From: Shewanella sediminis HAW-EB3
GTDB taxonomy: Bacteria > Pseudomonadota > Gammaproteobacteria > Enterobacterales > Shewanellaceae
DNA length: 64,000 nt
Direction of reading: 5' to 3'
Assembly (NCBI RefSeq): GCF_000018025.1
Contig: NC_009831.1
Span: 2,170,001-2,234,000, forward strand
Positions within the stretch are counted from its first letter, which is position 1, and each line of letters opens with the position of its first letter. Position numbers and translations under genes: made by a program. The notes under the pieces are model-generated. The model was not told the DNA's origin. It was given only the letters and a program-made list of their open reading frames with translations, and did not search any database. Shown piece by piece: positions 18,686 to 26,930 of the stretch.

Positions 18686-19316
18686 CTTGTTATTTATCTC
18701 TTCGATTTGGATTTGTTGTTAGGTTTCGTAACTCATTTCTGCCCGTGCGACGTGAAGTCGTATGAAGCGTTGTTCACCACGATAAGAGTGAACCATCTGT
18801 ATCACCAGATGACCCTAAGACTCTGAATAAAGTAGCGAGTCTGACAATGTAACGAAGTCCATTGGACGGGAACAGAATCGTGAGAAGACGTTCTTCCTGA
18901 TAACCACAAGTCGGGTAAGTGCTAGGGAGTCAGTATGATGAACATATGTGAATCCACGTAAGGTGCGTTATATGAGAAGCAGCGGAAGTGGTTAATACGC
19001 TGTAGCCAAAAAGGCAATGAGAGCTGGAAAGAGATTGGGCAATGCTCTTTCGTGGTCATATAGCTCTCCGCACTAGAGTGGGCATCTAAACTGACATTAC
19101 GCTTCATACGGAACACGGTAAGCCTGAATCGCTCCCATTGGGAAAGTTATCTGTGAAGATAGCCGATAGTGGTGCAGGTAAAGGAGGCTGGAGAAAGCCA
19201 ATGCTGCATTGTAATGATGCAGATACAGACTTGTGTCTGGCACGAAAGTGAGCCTACTTCCAGCTGGTCTCCCGTTGCAAGAAAATTAGAAGAACTTTGT
19301 TAATGGAGAAACGCAA

Positions 19317-19430
19317 ATGATGACTTCGATTGAAGTTAGTGCCTCTCCTTGCTTTGCTCAATGACACTCCATCGATTGGTGAGTCATTGAGCTGAAAGTA
19401 TCAAAGCTTCGAATTAGTATTGCAAAGGTA
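19317..19430 (+). pseudogene. remnant of group II intron reverse transcriptase
   Basis: Starting at ATG-ATG the frame reads MMTSIEVSASPCFAQ, stop (19362-19364), HSIDW, stop (19380-19382), VIELKVSKLRISIAKV. The order SIDW then KVSKLxxxIAK is the typical N-terminus of bacterial intron-encoded proteins. One TGA stands where the family usually has Trp before the HSIDW segment. All RT, maturase and endonuclease regions are missing; the next bases lead straight to domain V. Confidence 0.7.
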
Positions 19431-19475
19431 ACCCCTGTGGTTACCGGGTAACATAGTACGCCTTAGTGGAGGCTT

Positions 19476-19509
19476 GAGCCGTATGCAGTGAAAGTTGCAC
19501 GTACGGTTC
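19476..19509 (+). other. group II intron domain V
   Basis: Exactly 34 nt. It begins GAGCCGTATG with the catalytic AGC triad at 19477-19479, has a GAAA tetraloop, and closes with GCACGTACGGTTC. This is the hallmark of a IIA/IIB-type (CL or ML class) bacterial intron and differs from class C domain V. Confidence 0.85.
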
Positions 19510-19550
19510 TTAGGAGAGCGGCACCTGGCAACAGGTGTCGCTTATCCGAC

Positions 19551-19910
19551 CTTTATGTGTTATCTCCAGTAATTCGTCCTATGCAGCATTTACCTCTTTG
19601 TAATACTTTTTCTTATCAGTCGGAAAGGTATGGGTTCCGTCTAGCGACAACCTTTTAGTTAACCAGTGCTTGTACTTTTACAGTATTATTGGTTTTGTGC
19701 GGTTAATCTCTAAATTATGCGCAATCAGTTCACGGTTTGTTATTGAGTGAAAAGAAAAAGAGGTGTAAATTCAGTTGGATGAAGGTGTGCAACTGAGTTT
19801 TCCCCGAAAGTGTATTGGGTACGATTTATAACGATTCAAGGTAGCAAATTGTTTTCATTTGAATTTTACGGGAAATTGCTTTACACACTTTTACCACAGG
19901 CATCGGCCAA
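19551..19910. other. AT-rich stretch between intron and first attC
   Basis: 360 bp with no coding frame I can defend on either strand. By position it would be the body of a decayed cassette split by the intron. Confidence 0.4.
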
Positions 19911-19970
19911 GTCCAACAAGCGATTTGTGCCTTGCAAACAACGCAACGCACAAATACTAAGACGTTAGCT
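19911..19970 (+). repeat. attC-like recombination site 1
   Basis: A 60-bp site. The left core is GTCCAAC (fits RYYYAAC). Inner arms ATTTGTGC (19923-19930) and GCACAAAT (19948-19955) pair perfectly. The right core is GTTAGCT (19964-19970). A new gene starts 20 bp after it, as in integron cassettes. Confidence 0.65.
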
Positions 19971-19989
19971 AAAAACTCAAGGAAAGAGC

Positions 19990-20427
19990 ATGTTTCGGTT
20001 TTTATTTCATACAAACCAGAGTAATTTTCTCTACATTACAAAAGCTTACTCACTACATATGGCTTTTACTGTTCCATTGTTGATGGTTGTATTTTTCCTC
20101 CTTAAACCAGATGAAACTCCAAATATTAGTTCACCGTTCTTATTTGTTGTCTTTATTGGGCCAGCCATTGAGACATTGATAATGGCACCTATTTTAAAGC
20201 TACTGTTTTTTTGTAACTTGAGAATAGTAGGGACTGCTACTTTGAGCGCCCTTATTTGGGCTGGTTTTCATTCGGTATTTGTACCGATCTGGGGGCTAGG
20301 TGTGTTCATTCATTTTTTTGTGCTTTCAATTTCTTACATCACATGGCGCAAGCAATCGTTCAAAGCAGCATTTCTAGTAACGTTTAGTATACATGCTTTG
20401 AACAACGCGGTAGCCATGTACATTTAA
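19990..20427 (+). CDS. CPBP-family-like membrane protein (cassette gene)
   Basis: A 145-residue protein with about four to five membrane helices. It shows the layout of CPBP (CAAX-like) intramembrane proteases. IGPAIETLIMAPIL replaces the usual EExxxR motif. SALIWAGFHSVF gives the FxxxH-type His, and SIHALNNAVA gives the HxxxN motif. The first motif is degenerate (ET, not EE), so proteolysis is doubtful. AAGGAAAGAGC precedes the start. The stop codon overlaps the next attC site, which is typical for a gene cassette. Base composition is more AT-rich than the flanking chromosome. Confidence 0.78.
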   Translation: MFRFLFHTNQSNFLYITKAYSLHMAFTVPLLMVVFFLLKPDETPNISSPFLFVVFIGPAIETLIMAPILKLLFFCNLRIVGTATLSALIWAGFHSVFVPIWGLGVFIHFFVLSISYITWRKQSFKAAFLVTFSIHALNNAVAMYI

Positions 20428-20526
20428 GCTAACAAGAAAATCAACAAGGACAAAAAACAGTTGGCTTTGGCTCCTTCGTCGCTTATTTGGGCCAACAATT
20501 TTTTGTCCATTATTAGGGCGTTAGCT
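20427..20526 (+). repeat. attC recombination site 2
   Basis: A 100-bp site from AGCTAAC (20427-20433) to GTTAGCT (20520-20526), whose outer cores are exact reverse complements. Long inner arms at 20448-20465 and 20491-20508 (GGACAAAAAA..GTTGGC against GCCAAC..TTTTTTGTCC) pair with only two mismatches, leaving a large terminal loop. This is the best attC in the window. It overlaps the stop of the preceding gene. Confidence 0.85.
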
Positions 20527-20541
20527 CTCAAGGGAGGGTGA

Positions 20542-20952
20542 GTGGATACCAATGAAGGAAGAGTTTATTTCGCTTTAGATGGGGATGATTTTGACCCTGA
20601 TGAAGTTACTAAGTTTCTAGGCATTCAGCCAACCTCAGTTATGAGAAAAGGCAGCAAGGTGGACGGTAAACTACCGAAAATAAATTCTTGGTCAGTTTCA
20701 ACAGAAAACGTTGTAAATGAGCATATTGATGTATTCGAAATGGCTACGGAAATTATCAATATACTCAAACCTAAAAAAAACCTTATAATTCAGGCTAAAG
20801 AACGCTTTAACGTATCTCCGAGGCTCGAAGTAGTTTTGTGGTTTTCAGTTAACGAAGAACACTCGACTCCGGCTATAGGTTTCGAGCCGGAGACGGTATC
20901 TTTTTTAGGTGAAATAGGTGCGTTTATAGATATAGATACGTACAAACATTGA
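20542..20952 (+). CDS. DUF4279 domain protein (cassette gene)
   Basis: A 136-residue soluble protein that I recognise as DUF4279-like (YFALDGDDFDPDEVTKFLGIQPTSVMRKG, then NSWSVSTENV, EVVLWFSVNEEHSTPAIGFEPETVSFLGEIGAFIDIDTY). The function of the family is unknown; members occur often in mobile and toxin-immunity settings. It uses a GTG start with GGAGGG upstream and begins 16 bp after a GTTAGCT core, the normal layout of an integron cassette. No signal peptide. Confidence 0.8.
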   Translation: MDTNEGRVYFALDGDDFDPDEVTKFLGIQPTSVMRKGSKVDGKLPKINSWSVSTENVVNEHIDVFEMATEIINILKPKKNLIIQAKERFNVSPRLEVVLWFSVNEEHSTPAIGFEPETVSFLGEIGAFIDIDTYKH

Positions 20953-20953
20953 A

Positions 20954-21056
20954 AGCTAAAAAGCGGCAGCACTGGACAAATTTTAGCTGTCACCTTTTGT
21001 GCAAGAACACACAAAATCCGCCAACCAAAATTCGCTCTGTGAGCCGGGCGTTACCG
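20954..21056 (+). repeat. degenerate attC-like site 3, then empty DNA
   Basis: AGCTAAA follows the DUF4279 stop almost exactly as AGCTAAC follows the CPBP stop. 103 bp later comes GGGCGTTACC (core GTTACCG, 21050-21056). TTTTGTG and CACAAAA form an inner hairpin near 20995-21016. The long arms of site 2 are not obvious here. The region from 21057 to 21339 holds nothing I recognise. Confidence 0.45.
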
Positions 21057-21339
21057 CATACCCGATTGCCATACTTTCCCTAATGCCAATAATCATTTTC
21101 AGAGCTTAAGCTCTGAAACGTTTATGTCCAGAAATGAGTTTGAGAGTGTAAACCTAAATTGTAAACCTAAATCGAAGAGACAACTTTCTCGCAACCTGAG
21201 TCCGGTGTAAACGCGATTGTGACCTTCCAAAACATGGATGAAAATGTATCTTACACTTTTCAGCATCTCCACTATCTGTCTCATATGGATTTGGGAAATG
21301 TCTTTAGAAACTGGAACGTCAGGCCAGAGGTTTGGGTAG

Positions 21340-21373
21340 AGCCCACAAGGCCCGCTAATAGGCCTTGTGGGCT
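21340..21373. terminator. strong hairpin beyond ablB
   Basis: AGCCCACAAGGCC and GGCCTTGTGGGCT form a perfect 13-bp stem with an 8-base loop, 22 bp past the ablB stop. T-rich DNA lies on the plus-strand side only, so as an ablB terminator it lacks a good U tract. Confidence 0.6.
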
Positions 21374-21395
21374 GGTTCTCTTTTCTACTCAGTAG

Positions 21396-22310
21396 TCAGC
21401 ATTCAGGACTGAGTGGTTTAGACCAGATATTCATACTTTCTATCTGGCCACTGATTTGAGTGTTGTTAATCAGCCGTCCCTGATAGTGGTAGCCATGTTT
21501 GGCAAATGTCCTGTTCATACCAACTGAACCCGCGCGGGCGATGGTAAAAGCCTGACGAAAGCCCAGCTGCTCCATGCAAGATTCCATCTTATTCAGTAGC
21601 GCCGCCGCCAGTTGCTGCCCTCTGAATTCAGGTGAAGTCGCGAAGTCCGTCATCTCCACAGCCATATTATCCAAATCCTGCTCGGCAGAGGCTAAGGCGA
21701 TCAATCGACCCTGGTGTTTGATGCCAAAATAACTGACATTATCGGACATGGTTTCACGTAGATAGCCAGCCTCATGAATAGGGAAGGGATAGCTTGGGAA
21801 GACCTCTCGATACATATGGGCCATCTCTTCAACGTACACTTCATCCAATGGGATAACCTGCCAATCAGGAGCTGGCGTTACCTTGGAGAGATTATTGCGG
21901 GCCAGAGTGAGTACTTTTTCATGCTCTGCAGTTTTGGTATCTATCTGGCGTTCAGAGTCCAGATATGCACCTAACAATAACGCATCTTCACCTGCCTCTT
22001 CACCCACATTTGCGCCCGCACATTCACCCACACCTTCACTCTGTCCAATGGCAGGGTAATACCCTGGCAAGCGTGCTTCCTCGGTAAAGCCGTGGTTGAA
22101 AAAATGCTCCGATTCACATTGGCGAACCTTGGCTATTAATTTGCCATAACCCTGTGCTTTGGCTAATTGATACATGGCGGCCGGCAGACAGGTCGGTTCA
22201 CCTTGCTTCATCGACATCAAATAAACCCGGCTGCTGTTTGGACCATATTGAATACTGGCACCTTCGAGTAGATCACAGGTATCAAACAGGCTGCGATTAA
22301 TTTCGTTCAT
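21396..22310 (-). CDS. ablB: beta-lysine N-acetyltransferase
   Basis: Acetylates beta-lysine to N-epsilon-acetyl-beta-lysine, a compatible solute. 304 residues with a GNAT fold in the C-terminal half. The family signature is clear: VEMTDFATSPEFRGQQLAAALL, FTIARAGSVGMNRTFAKHGYHYQGRLINNTQISGQIESMNIW. The start at 22310 has GGAGG upstream and lies inside the end of the symporter gene (14-bp overlap), suggesting coupled translation. A Gly/Glu-rich insert (about residues 90-115) is unusual. It is the last gene of the ablA-symporter-ablB operon. Confidence 0.92.
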   Translation of the reverse strand: MNEINRSLFDTCDLLEGASIQYGPNSSRVYLMSMKQGEPTCLPAAMYQLAKAQGYGKLIAKVRQCESEHFFNHGFTEEARLPGYYPAIGQSEGVGECAGANVGEEAGEDALLLGAYLDSERQIDTKTAEHEKVLTLARNNLSKVTPAPDWQVIPLDEVYVEEMAHMYREVFPSYPFPIHEAGYLRETMSDNVSYFGIKHQGRLIALASAEQDLDNMAVEMTDFATSPEFRGQQLAAALLNKMESCMEQLGFRQAFTIARAGSVGMNRTFAKHGYHYQGRLINNTQISGQIESMNIWSKPLSPEC

Positions 22311-23751
22311 AATTGGCCTCCACATCTTGTACATCGGCCGTTAGTTCGGGTGAAATTTTGTAGCCTATAAGCATGATCAGAGCCGACAGAGCCAGACCAT
22401 AAATGCTCACATCCAGCCCTAAGGCAGTAAGGATCTCGGGTAGTGGCAACAGGCCGGTCATCAGGGCGATGGCGCACAGCCCACCACTCAACATTGAGGC
22501 CAACGCCGTGCCGGCTCCTACCTTAGGCCAGAACAGTGCGGCCAGGGTGGGGAATACCAGACCGGAAACCATAAAGCCGTAGGCATACAGAATGGCATCC
22601 AGCACCTGATTAGCCTGACTCGCCAACAAGATAGCGGCGAGCCCCAACAGTGCGGTGGCAATCATTGAGATGCGAACCGTCCTGGAATGACTGGCTGGAA
22701 TTTTGAGTACGTCTTGCGTCAGGTTAGCCGAAGCGGCCATAAGACAGCTGTCTGCAGTCGACATAATGGCAGAGAAGTAGGCTGCAATTATGATCCCTGT
22801 GATGCCGATGGGCAACAGATCCCGGATCATCGCAGGCACTGCCATCTCCGGCTCCATATCGGGCAGCAGCACTCTGGCACACATCCCCAGGATGACACCG
22901 CTAACAGCCATCAGGGGGAATTCCAGAAAGCCTGCAAGGTACCAGGCGCGCTTAGCCGTTTGCGTATCTCTACAGGCAAACATGCGTTGATACAGTGTCA
23001 TGGCAATCAGCCAGATCGGGGTAATGGTCAGTAACCAGTTTATGGCTAAAACCGGAGAGATTGCCGTTAATGAGAAGTAGCTTGCAGGCAAGGAGTCCAT
23101 CAGCCCCTGCCAGCCACCTACTGCATCGAGTGCATAGGGCAAAGCAAACAACGACATGCCTGCAAGGAGAATGAGCCATTGCACACTGTCGGTGTAGATC
23201 ACCGCCTTCAAGCCGCCAAATACGGTGTACAAAATGGTCACGCCGCCTATAACCCAGAGCATGAGTTGCAGGTTGGATATACCCAATGCCGGTTCGGTCA
23301 GTAAGGTTGCCGCAGCTAACTTAGCCCCCGCCAGCATCTGCGCACCGGTGAATCCCAGATAACCAATACAGGAAATCATCGCCGCCAGCATGGCGACTTT
23401 GGTGCCAAATCTAATCTTGAGCAGTTCCGGGTAGGTCGACAGTCCGTGTTTCCCTTCCAAAAACTTAACTCTGGGGAGCAACCACACGGCTGAGAGCCAG
23501 GCTCCCAGCAAACCGGTAAATAGCAGCCAGGCGCCTGAAAGACCCATACTGAAACCTAGCCCGGCGAGTCCGATGGAGAAGCCTCCACCAACATCCGTTG
23601 CAGCGATGGAGAACCCCACGTGCCTGGCTTTAATATTTCGCCCACCGAGATAATAATCTTCACCGCTTTGGTGACGACGAAAATGGTAGTAACCAAACGC
23701 TAACAGTCCAATCAAATAGCAGGCAAAAATTGCATAGTCAAAATAATGCAT
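22297..23751 (-). CDS. sodium:solute symporter (SSS family)
   Basis: 484 residues with about 13 membrane helices. SSS features are present: YYLGGRNIKARHVGFSIAATDVGGGFSIGLAGLGF near the N-terminus, and the helix with GGLKAVIYTDSVQWLILLAG. It sits between ablA and ablB, 2 bp after ablA and overlapping ablB, so it is transcribed with them. A likely substrate is lysine, beta-lysine or another solute related to osmotic balance; this comes from context only. Its C-terminal tail (SPELTADVQDVEANYERN) encodes the ablB ribosome binding site. Confidence 0.88.
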   Translation of the reverse strand: MHYFDYAIFACYLIGLLAFGYYHFRRHQSGEDYYLGGRNIKARHVGFSIAATDVGGGFSIGLAGLGFSMGLSGAWLLFTGLLGAWLSAVWLLPRVKFLEGKHGLSTYPELLKIRFGTKVAMLAAMISCIGYLGFTGAQMLAGAKLAAATLLTEPALGISNLQLMLWVIGGVTILYTVFGGLKAVIYTDSVQWLILLAGMSLFALPYALDAVGGWQGLMDSLPASYFSLTAISPVLAINWLLTITPIWLIAMTLYQRMFACRDTQTAKRAWYLAGFLEFPLMAVSGVILGMCARVLLPDMEPEMAVPAMIRDLLPIGITGIIIAAYFSAIMSTADSCLMAASANLTQDVLKIPASHSRTVRISMIATALLGLAAILLASQANQVLDAILYAYGFMVSGLVFPTLAALFWPKVGAGTALASMLSGGLCAIALMTGLLPLPEILTALGLDVSIYGLALSALIMLIGYKISPELTADVQDVEANYERN

Positions 23752-23753
23752 TA

Positions 23754-24947
23754 TTACTCACCCAGCAGGAAAGACATGTCGGCGTTTCGCCCTTCAAAGT
23801 TGGTAGCTAAGAGTTTAGTTTCGCCATCGATCACTTGTTTGCGCACGTATTCCGGCTGTACCGGCATTTTACCCAGACCACCAATGCCATCGACGATAAA
23901 GGTTGGAATGGCAGGCCCCGATACCCAACCCCGGATGCCATGGTAGATCTCCAGCATACGGTCGTAGCTGACCTGAAACTTGCTGTTACCGGGAGCGGGA
24001 TCCATGGAGTAAACATAGTAAGGACGAATACCATTGGAGACCAGATCCATGACCAGATCGCGCATCACTTCAACGCTGTCGTTAACTCCCTTGATCAACA
24101 CGCTTTGGTTACCAAGCATAATGCCGCTGGTGCGCAGCATTGCCATATGCTTCACAAACAATGGAGTGATCTCTTTGGGATGATTAACTTGGGTATTGAG
24201 CAGGGTGACGCGGTTTTTAACCAGTATCTGACACAGCTCTGGCGTAATACGTGTAGGCAACTGAGTTGGTAAGCGGCTGCCGATACGCAATATTTTCAGA
24301 TCAGGCCTTGCTTCACGGATCATGGACAACACCTGGTCTAGCTTGTCATCAGTCAGCAACAATGGATCACCGCCAGAGAGCAGCACATCCTGTACTTCCG
24401 GGTGTTCACGTAGGTATTCCACAGATTTGCGGATCCGCTCCATAGAGATAACATTCAGGGGATCTGACACCATGCGCTTTCGGGTACAGTGGCGACAATA
24501 GGCGCCACAAATATTGTGTACCAGAAAGAGCACGCGGTTAGGATAGCGGTGAACGATAGAGGTTCCATCAGGCATCATGTCATCTTCAGCCAGCTGATCC
24601 CCCATCTCTTGTGGTGCTACATCCATTTCATTTTGCTCAGGAACGTATTGAATGCGGATTGGGCATGCCTGATCGTCCTTGTCCATCAACTGAGCAATAT
24701 AGGGCGTAATACGGGTGGCGATGACCTTATAAACGTCCTCTTCGACCGGATTGATATTACCGAATACTTTGGAGAGCTCCTTGTCCGTTTTAAAGGAGTG
24801 AGCCAATGTTTCCCGCCAGGGACGGCTGGCAACATCAAAGTCCATCAGTGACTGGTAGTCAGCAAACTTATCTTCTTTATTATTTTTGACCAGCTTAAGG
24901 GGGATCTGCGGGGTGTACTGCTTAACTTGTATGGATGCCTGAGACAT
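23754..24947 (-). CDS. ablA: L-lysine 2,3-aminomutase
   Basis: A radical-SAM, PLP-dependent enzyme that converts L-alpha-lysine to L-beta-lysine, the first step of N-epsilon-acetyl-beta-lysine synthesis. The 4Fe-4S motif is CGAYCRHC, followed by RKRMVSDPLN. LLSGGDPLLLTDDKLDQVL and RIGSRLPTQLPTRITPELCQIL are typical of the KamA/AblA family. 397 residues from ATG 24947; a TTG at 25037 in frame would add a poorly conserved leader. The three-gene operon ablA-symporter-ablB is complete. Confidence 0.93.
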   Translation of the reverse strand: MSQASIQVKQYTPQIPLKLVKNNKEDKFADYQSLMDFDVASRPWRETLAHSFKTDKELSKVFGNINPVEEDVYKVIATRITPYIAQLMDKDDQACPIRIQYVPEQNEMDVAPQEMGDQLAEDDMMPDGTSIVHRYPNRVLFLVHNICGAYCRHCTRKRMVSDPLNVISMERIRKSVEYLREHPEVQDVLLSGGDPLLLTDDKLDQVLSMIREARPDLKILRIGSRLPTQLPTRITPELCQILVKNRVTLLNTQVNHPKEITPLFVKHMAMLRTSGIMLGNQSVLIKGVNDSVEVMRDLVMDLVSNGIRPYYVYSMDPAPGNSKFQVSYDRMLEIYHGIRGWVSGPAIPTFIVDGIGGLGKMPVQPEYVRKQVIDGETKLLATNFEGRNADMSFLLGE

Positions 24948-25594
24948 GAAGGGGTTACCTGTAGACGAACTGAATATGGTTACAGTCGTAATGATTAGAG
25001 TTCGAACTATTTTCGCATTTATATTGAAATGCTTCAAGAGCGCAGCTGCAAATTATTAACATTTGGCGCGGCAGAAATTAACAAGTAAACCGCGATTTTC
25101 AACTCTTCTATCGACTGAACCGCTATAGGAAACCGTCACAACAGACTACGATTTATACAGCTGAAAGAAGGAAAACAACATCTCTGTCAGCTTAGGTAAG
25201 TGAAAGTAAAAGGTGAAATTCATGGGGAATCAAAGCTGAAATCAGAATGGTTATAAAAATAATAGTAAAATCAACCTATTGCGCGGGTCTGCAAAGTGGC
25301 AGACAGGCAGCTTTATCACGATAGGACTGTAACGATGAAATAGTGGCTATATTAAGAGGAGCTGAAAGCTAAGAGGTTTTACATCAAGCTTTCGCTCGTG
25401 TGGCTTGTTCAGAAAATTTAGCGAATTACGGAGGGGTATACCGTGGGTAAAATGATTTTAACTGAATCTAATTAACGCTTGAATCTATATTATTACCCTC
25501 TATGGATAACAAGTTAAAACTCTTGGTTAGAAAACAGGAGAGCACTTGGATAAGCGCTCAGTTTTTTAGCTAAGACCAGTCTAGTCCGGTCTAG
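24948..25594. other. gene-free region upstream of ablA
   Basis: About 650 bp with no coding sequence I can support. It should hold the ablA promoter on the minus strand. I could not choose a promoter or an osmotic-response site by eye. Confidence 0.4.
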
Positions 25595-26167
25595 CTAGGC
25601 TTGCTCTGAAGCAATAACATCTTTGATCCCATGTGGGTGAACCTTAATGCAGATACTCCCTTTTTTAAAGGCTATCGTAGGGTTAGCGAGGCGTTCATGC
25701 TCTCCCTGAGGTGAGCTCATTTTCACCTTAATCTCCGTCTTCATCTTCAAGACTGATTCGAGTTGCGGCGCTATCTTGAGCAGTTCGTCTCTGAGTTGTT
25801 CACAGGTTTTTGCCTGGCAAGGCAGGATTAGTTCTATGTGTTCCCATCCTTCGACCGGGTACGCTTTCTCTCCCGGGTAGGGCAGCTCGACACAATCTAT
25901 GTTCATCTCGCCAATGATTAAGGGTGAGTGAAGTTCAAAGATTAAGATGGGGCGACCATTGATGATATTGTTGGAGATGACATTGCCAAGGCGCTCAAAA
26001 TCCTGGCTTAAACGTTTGGCTAACTCCGTGCTATTGACTCTCAAGGCCACATGATCACAAGTTAACTTAAGCTGAGTTAAGCCTAATTCGGAGATGAAGT
26101 CGGTGATGCTGTCACTAAAGTTTGACCAGGTATCATCGAGATCCCGGTATGAGATTACAGAGGTCAT
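25595..26167 (-). CDS. yecM: YecM-family VOC-fold protein
   Basis: 190 residues. It is recognised as YecM (UPF0759-like, vicinal oxygen chelate fold): LTCDHVALRVNSTELAKRL, IINGRPILIFELHSPL, DCVELPYPGEKAYPVEGWEHIELILPC, SPQGEHERLANPTIAFKKGSICIKVHPHGIKDVI. His residues in DHVALR and WEHIELI and Glu in IFELH fit a metal site. Its biochemical role is not known. The L,D-transpeptidase gene lies 52 bp downstream of nothing shared; it is upstream on the same strand, so co-transcription is possible. Confidence 0.82.
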   Translation of the reverse strand: MTSVISYRDLDDTWSNFSDSITDFISELGLTQLKLTCDHVALRVNSTELAKRLSQDFERLGNVISNNIINGRPILIFELHSPLIIGEMNIDCVELPYPGEKAYPVEGWEHIELILPCQAKTCEQLRDELLKIAPQLESVLKMKTEIKVKMSSPQGEHERLANPTIAFKKGSICIKVHPHGIKDVIASEQA

Positions 26168-26219
26168 TATAGGGGTATGTTTCCAGTAAAAGTTGGGCTT
26201 AAAAAGTTTGAAATTAGAG

Positions 26220-26762
26220 TCAGGGCCAGATCTCGATAGGAGTTCCTTCGTCTATCGCGCGCCAAAGTTCATCCATTTGCGCATTGGTTATGGCGATGCA
26301 GCCATCGGTCCAGTTAAACCTTTGTGCCTCTTCGGGTGATAAAGATGAATTTGGATTTTGCCCATGGATCATGATCTGCCCGCCGGGATCGAGTCCTAAT
26401 GCTTTTGCCCTGAGGCTGTCTTCTTCATTGGGGTAGGAGATATGGATTGCGCGGTAGTATGCACTATCAGACTTTTTGTAATCCAGCAGATAACGGCCTT
26501 CCGGCGTGCGCTGATCGCCTTCGGTTACCTTGTGCCCCACAGGACGGTCACCCATTGCGATACGATATTTGCGTAGGGTCTGTCCATTGCGCATCAATGC
26601 CATGCTCGATTGTGATTTGTCGACAACGACGAGATCTATTTTGCCAATGCTGGTATTAGATGAACTGTAACTCGCACTCTGTAACGAGGTCACCGCAACC
26701 GACTGTAGAGAGAAGCCGATAGTGCAGGCAAGTAAGAAAAATCGAAAGGTTCTGTGCATCAA
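26220..26762 (-). CDS. L,D-transpeptidase (YkuD) family protein
   Basis: A 180-residue exported protein with signal peptide MMHRTFRFFLLACTIGFSLQSVAV. The YkuD domain has QIMIHG, then FNWTDGCIAITNAQMDELW, where His and the Cys in TDGC are the catalytic pair. DRPVGHKVTEGDQRTPEGRYLLDYK is the usual substrate-loop region. The short single-domain form resembles the YafK/DpaA group, which cuts or remodels peptidoglycan-lipoprotein links, but the exact activity (transpeptidase or amidase) cannot be told. Confidence 0.87.
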   Translation of the reverse strand: MMHRTFRFFLLACTIGFSLQSVAVTSLQSASYSSSNTSIGKIDLVVVDKSQSSMALMRNGQTLRKYRIAMGDRPVGHKVTEGDQRTPEGRYLLDYKKSDSAYYRAIHISYPNEEDSLRAKALGLDPGGQIMIHGQNPNSSLSPEEAQRFNWTDGCIAITNAQMDELWRAIDEGTPIEIWP

Positions 26763-26930
26763 GTAATAGGGTCCGATGATTAAATCGCTGTTATGGTTAT
26801 CTTACCTTAAATATTAGTTTAGGGGAGGGAGGAATTTAATCCGTTTGGTATTCTCCATGAGAAGTGGCAAAATACTTGGCTGCGCTATTTGGCGTTGCCT
26901 CATCTTCTCAATCAAGGAAAGAGTGTCCAC

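Larger units (their letters stand above)
18745..19550 (+). mobile_element. reduced group II intron (reverse transcriptase lost)
   Basis: About 806 bp with both group II ends recognisable. The 5' end is GTGCGACG. The 3' side carries a canonical 34-nt domain V (19476-19509) and a domain VI hairpin (GCGGCACCTG/CAGGTGTCGC with a GCAA loop, about 19517-19542), ending near CCGAC. Domain I-III-like structured, non-coding sequence fills 18745 to about 19310. The intron-encoded protein is reduced to about 38 codons with stops. The ribozyme parts could still splice or be mobilised in trans. The exact ends are inferred from group II consensus ends. Confidence 0.75.

Noticed and set aside
18922..19116. 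Minus-strand frame of 64 codons inside the group II intron
   Set aside because: It lies in structured intron RNA sequence, and the product has no recognisable features.
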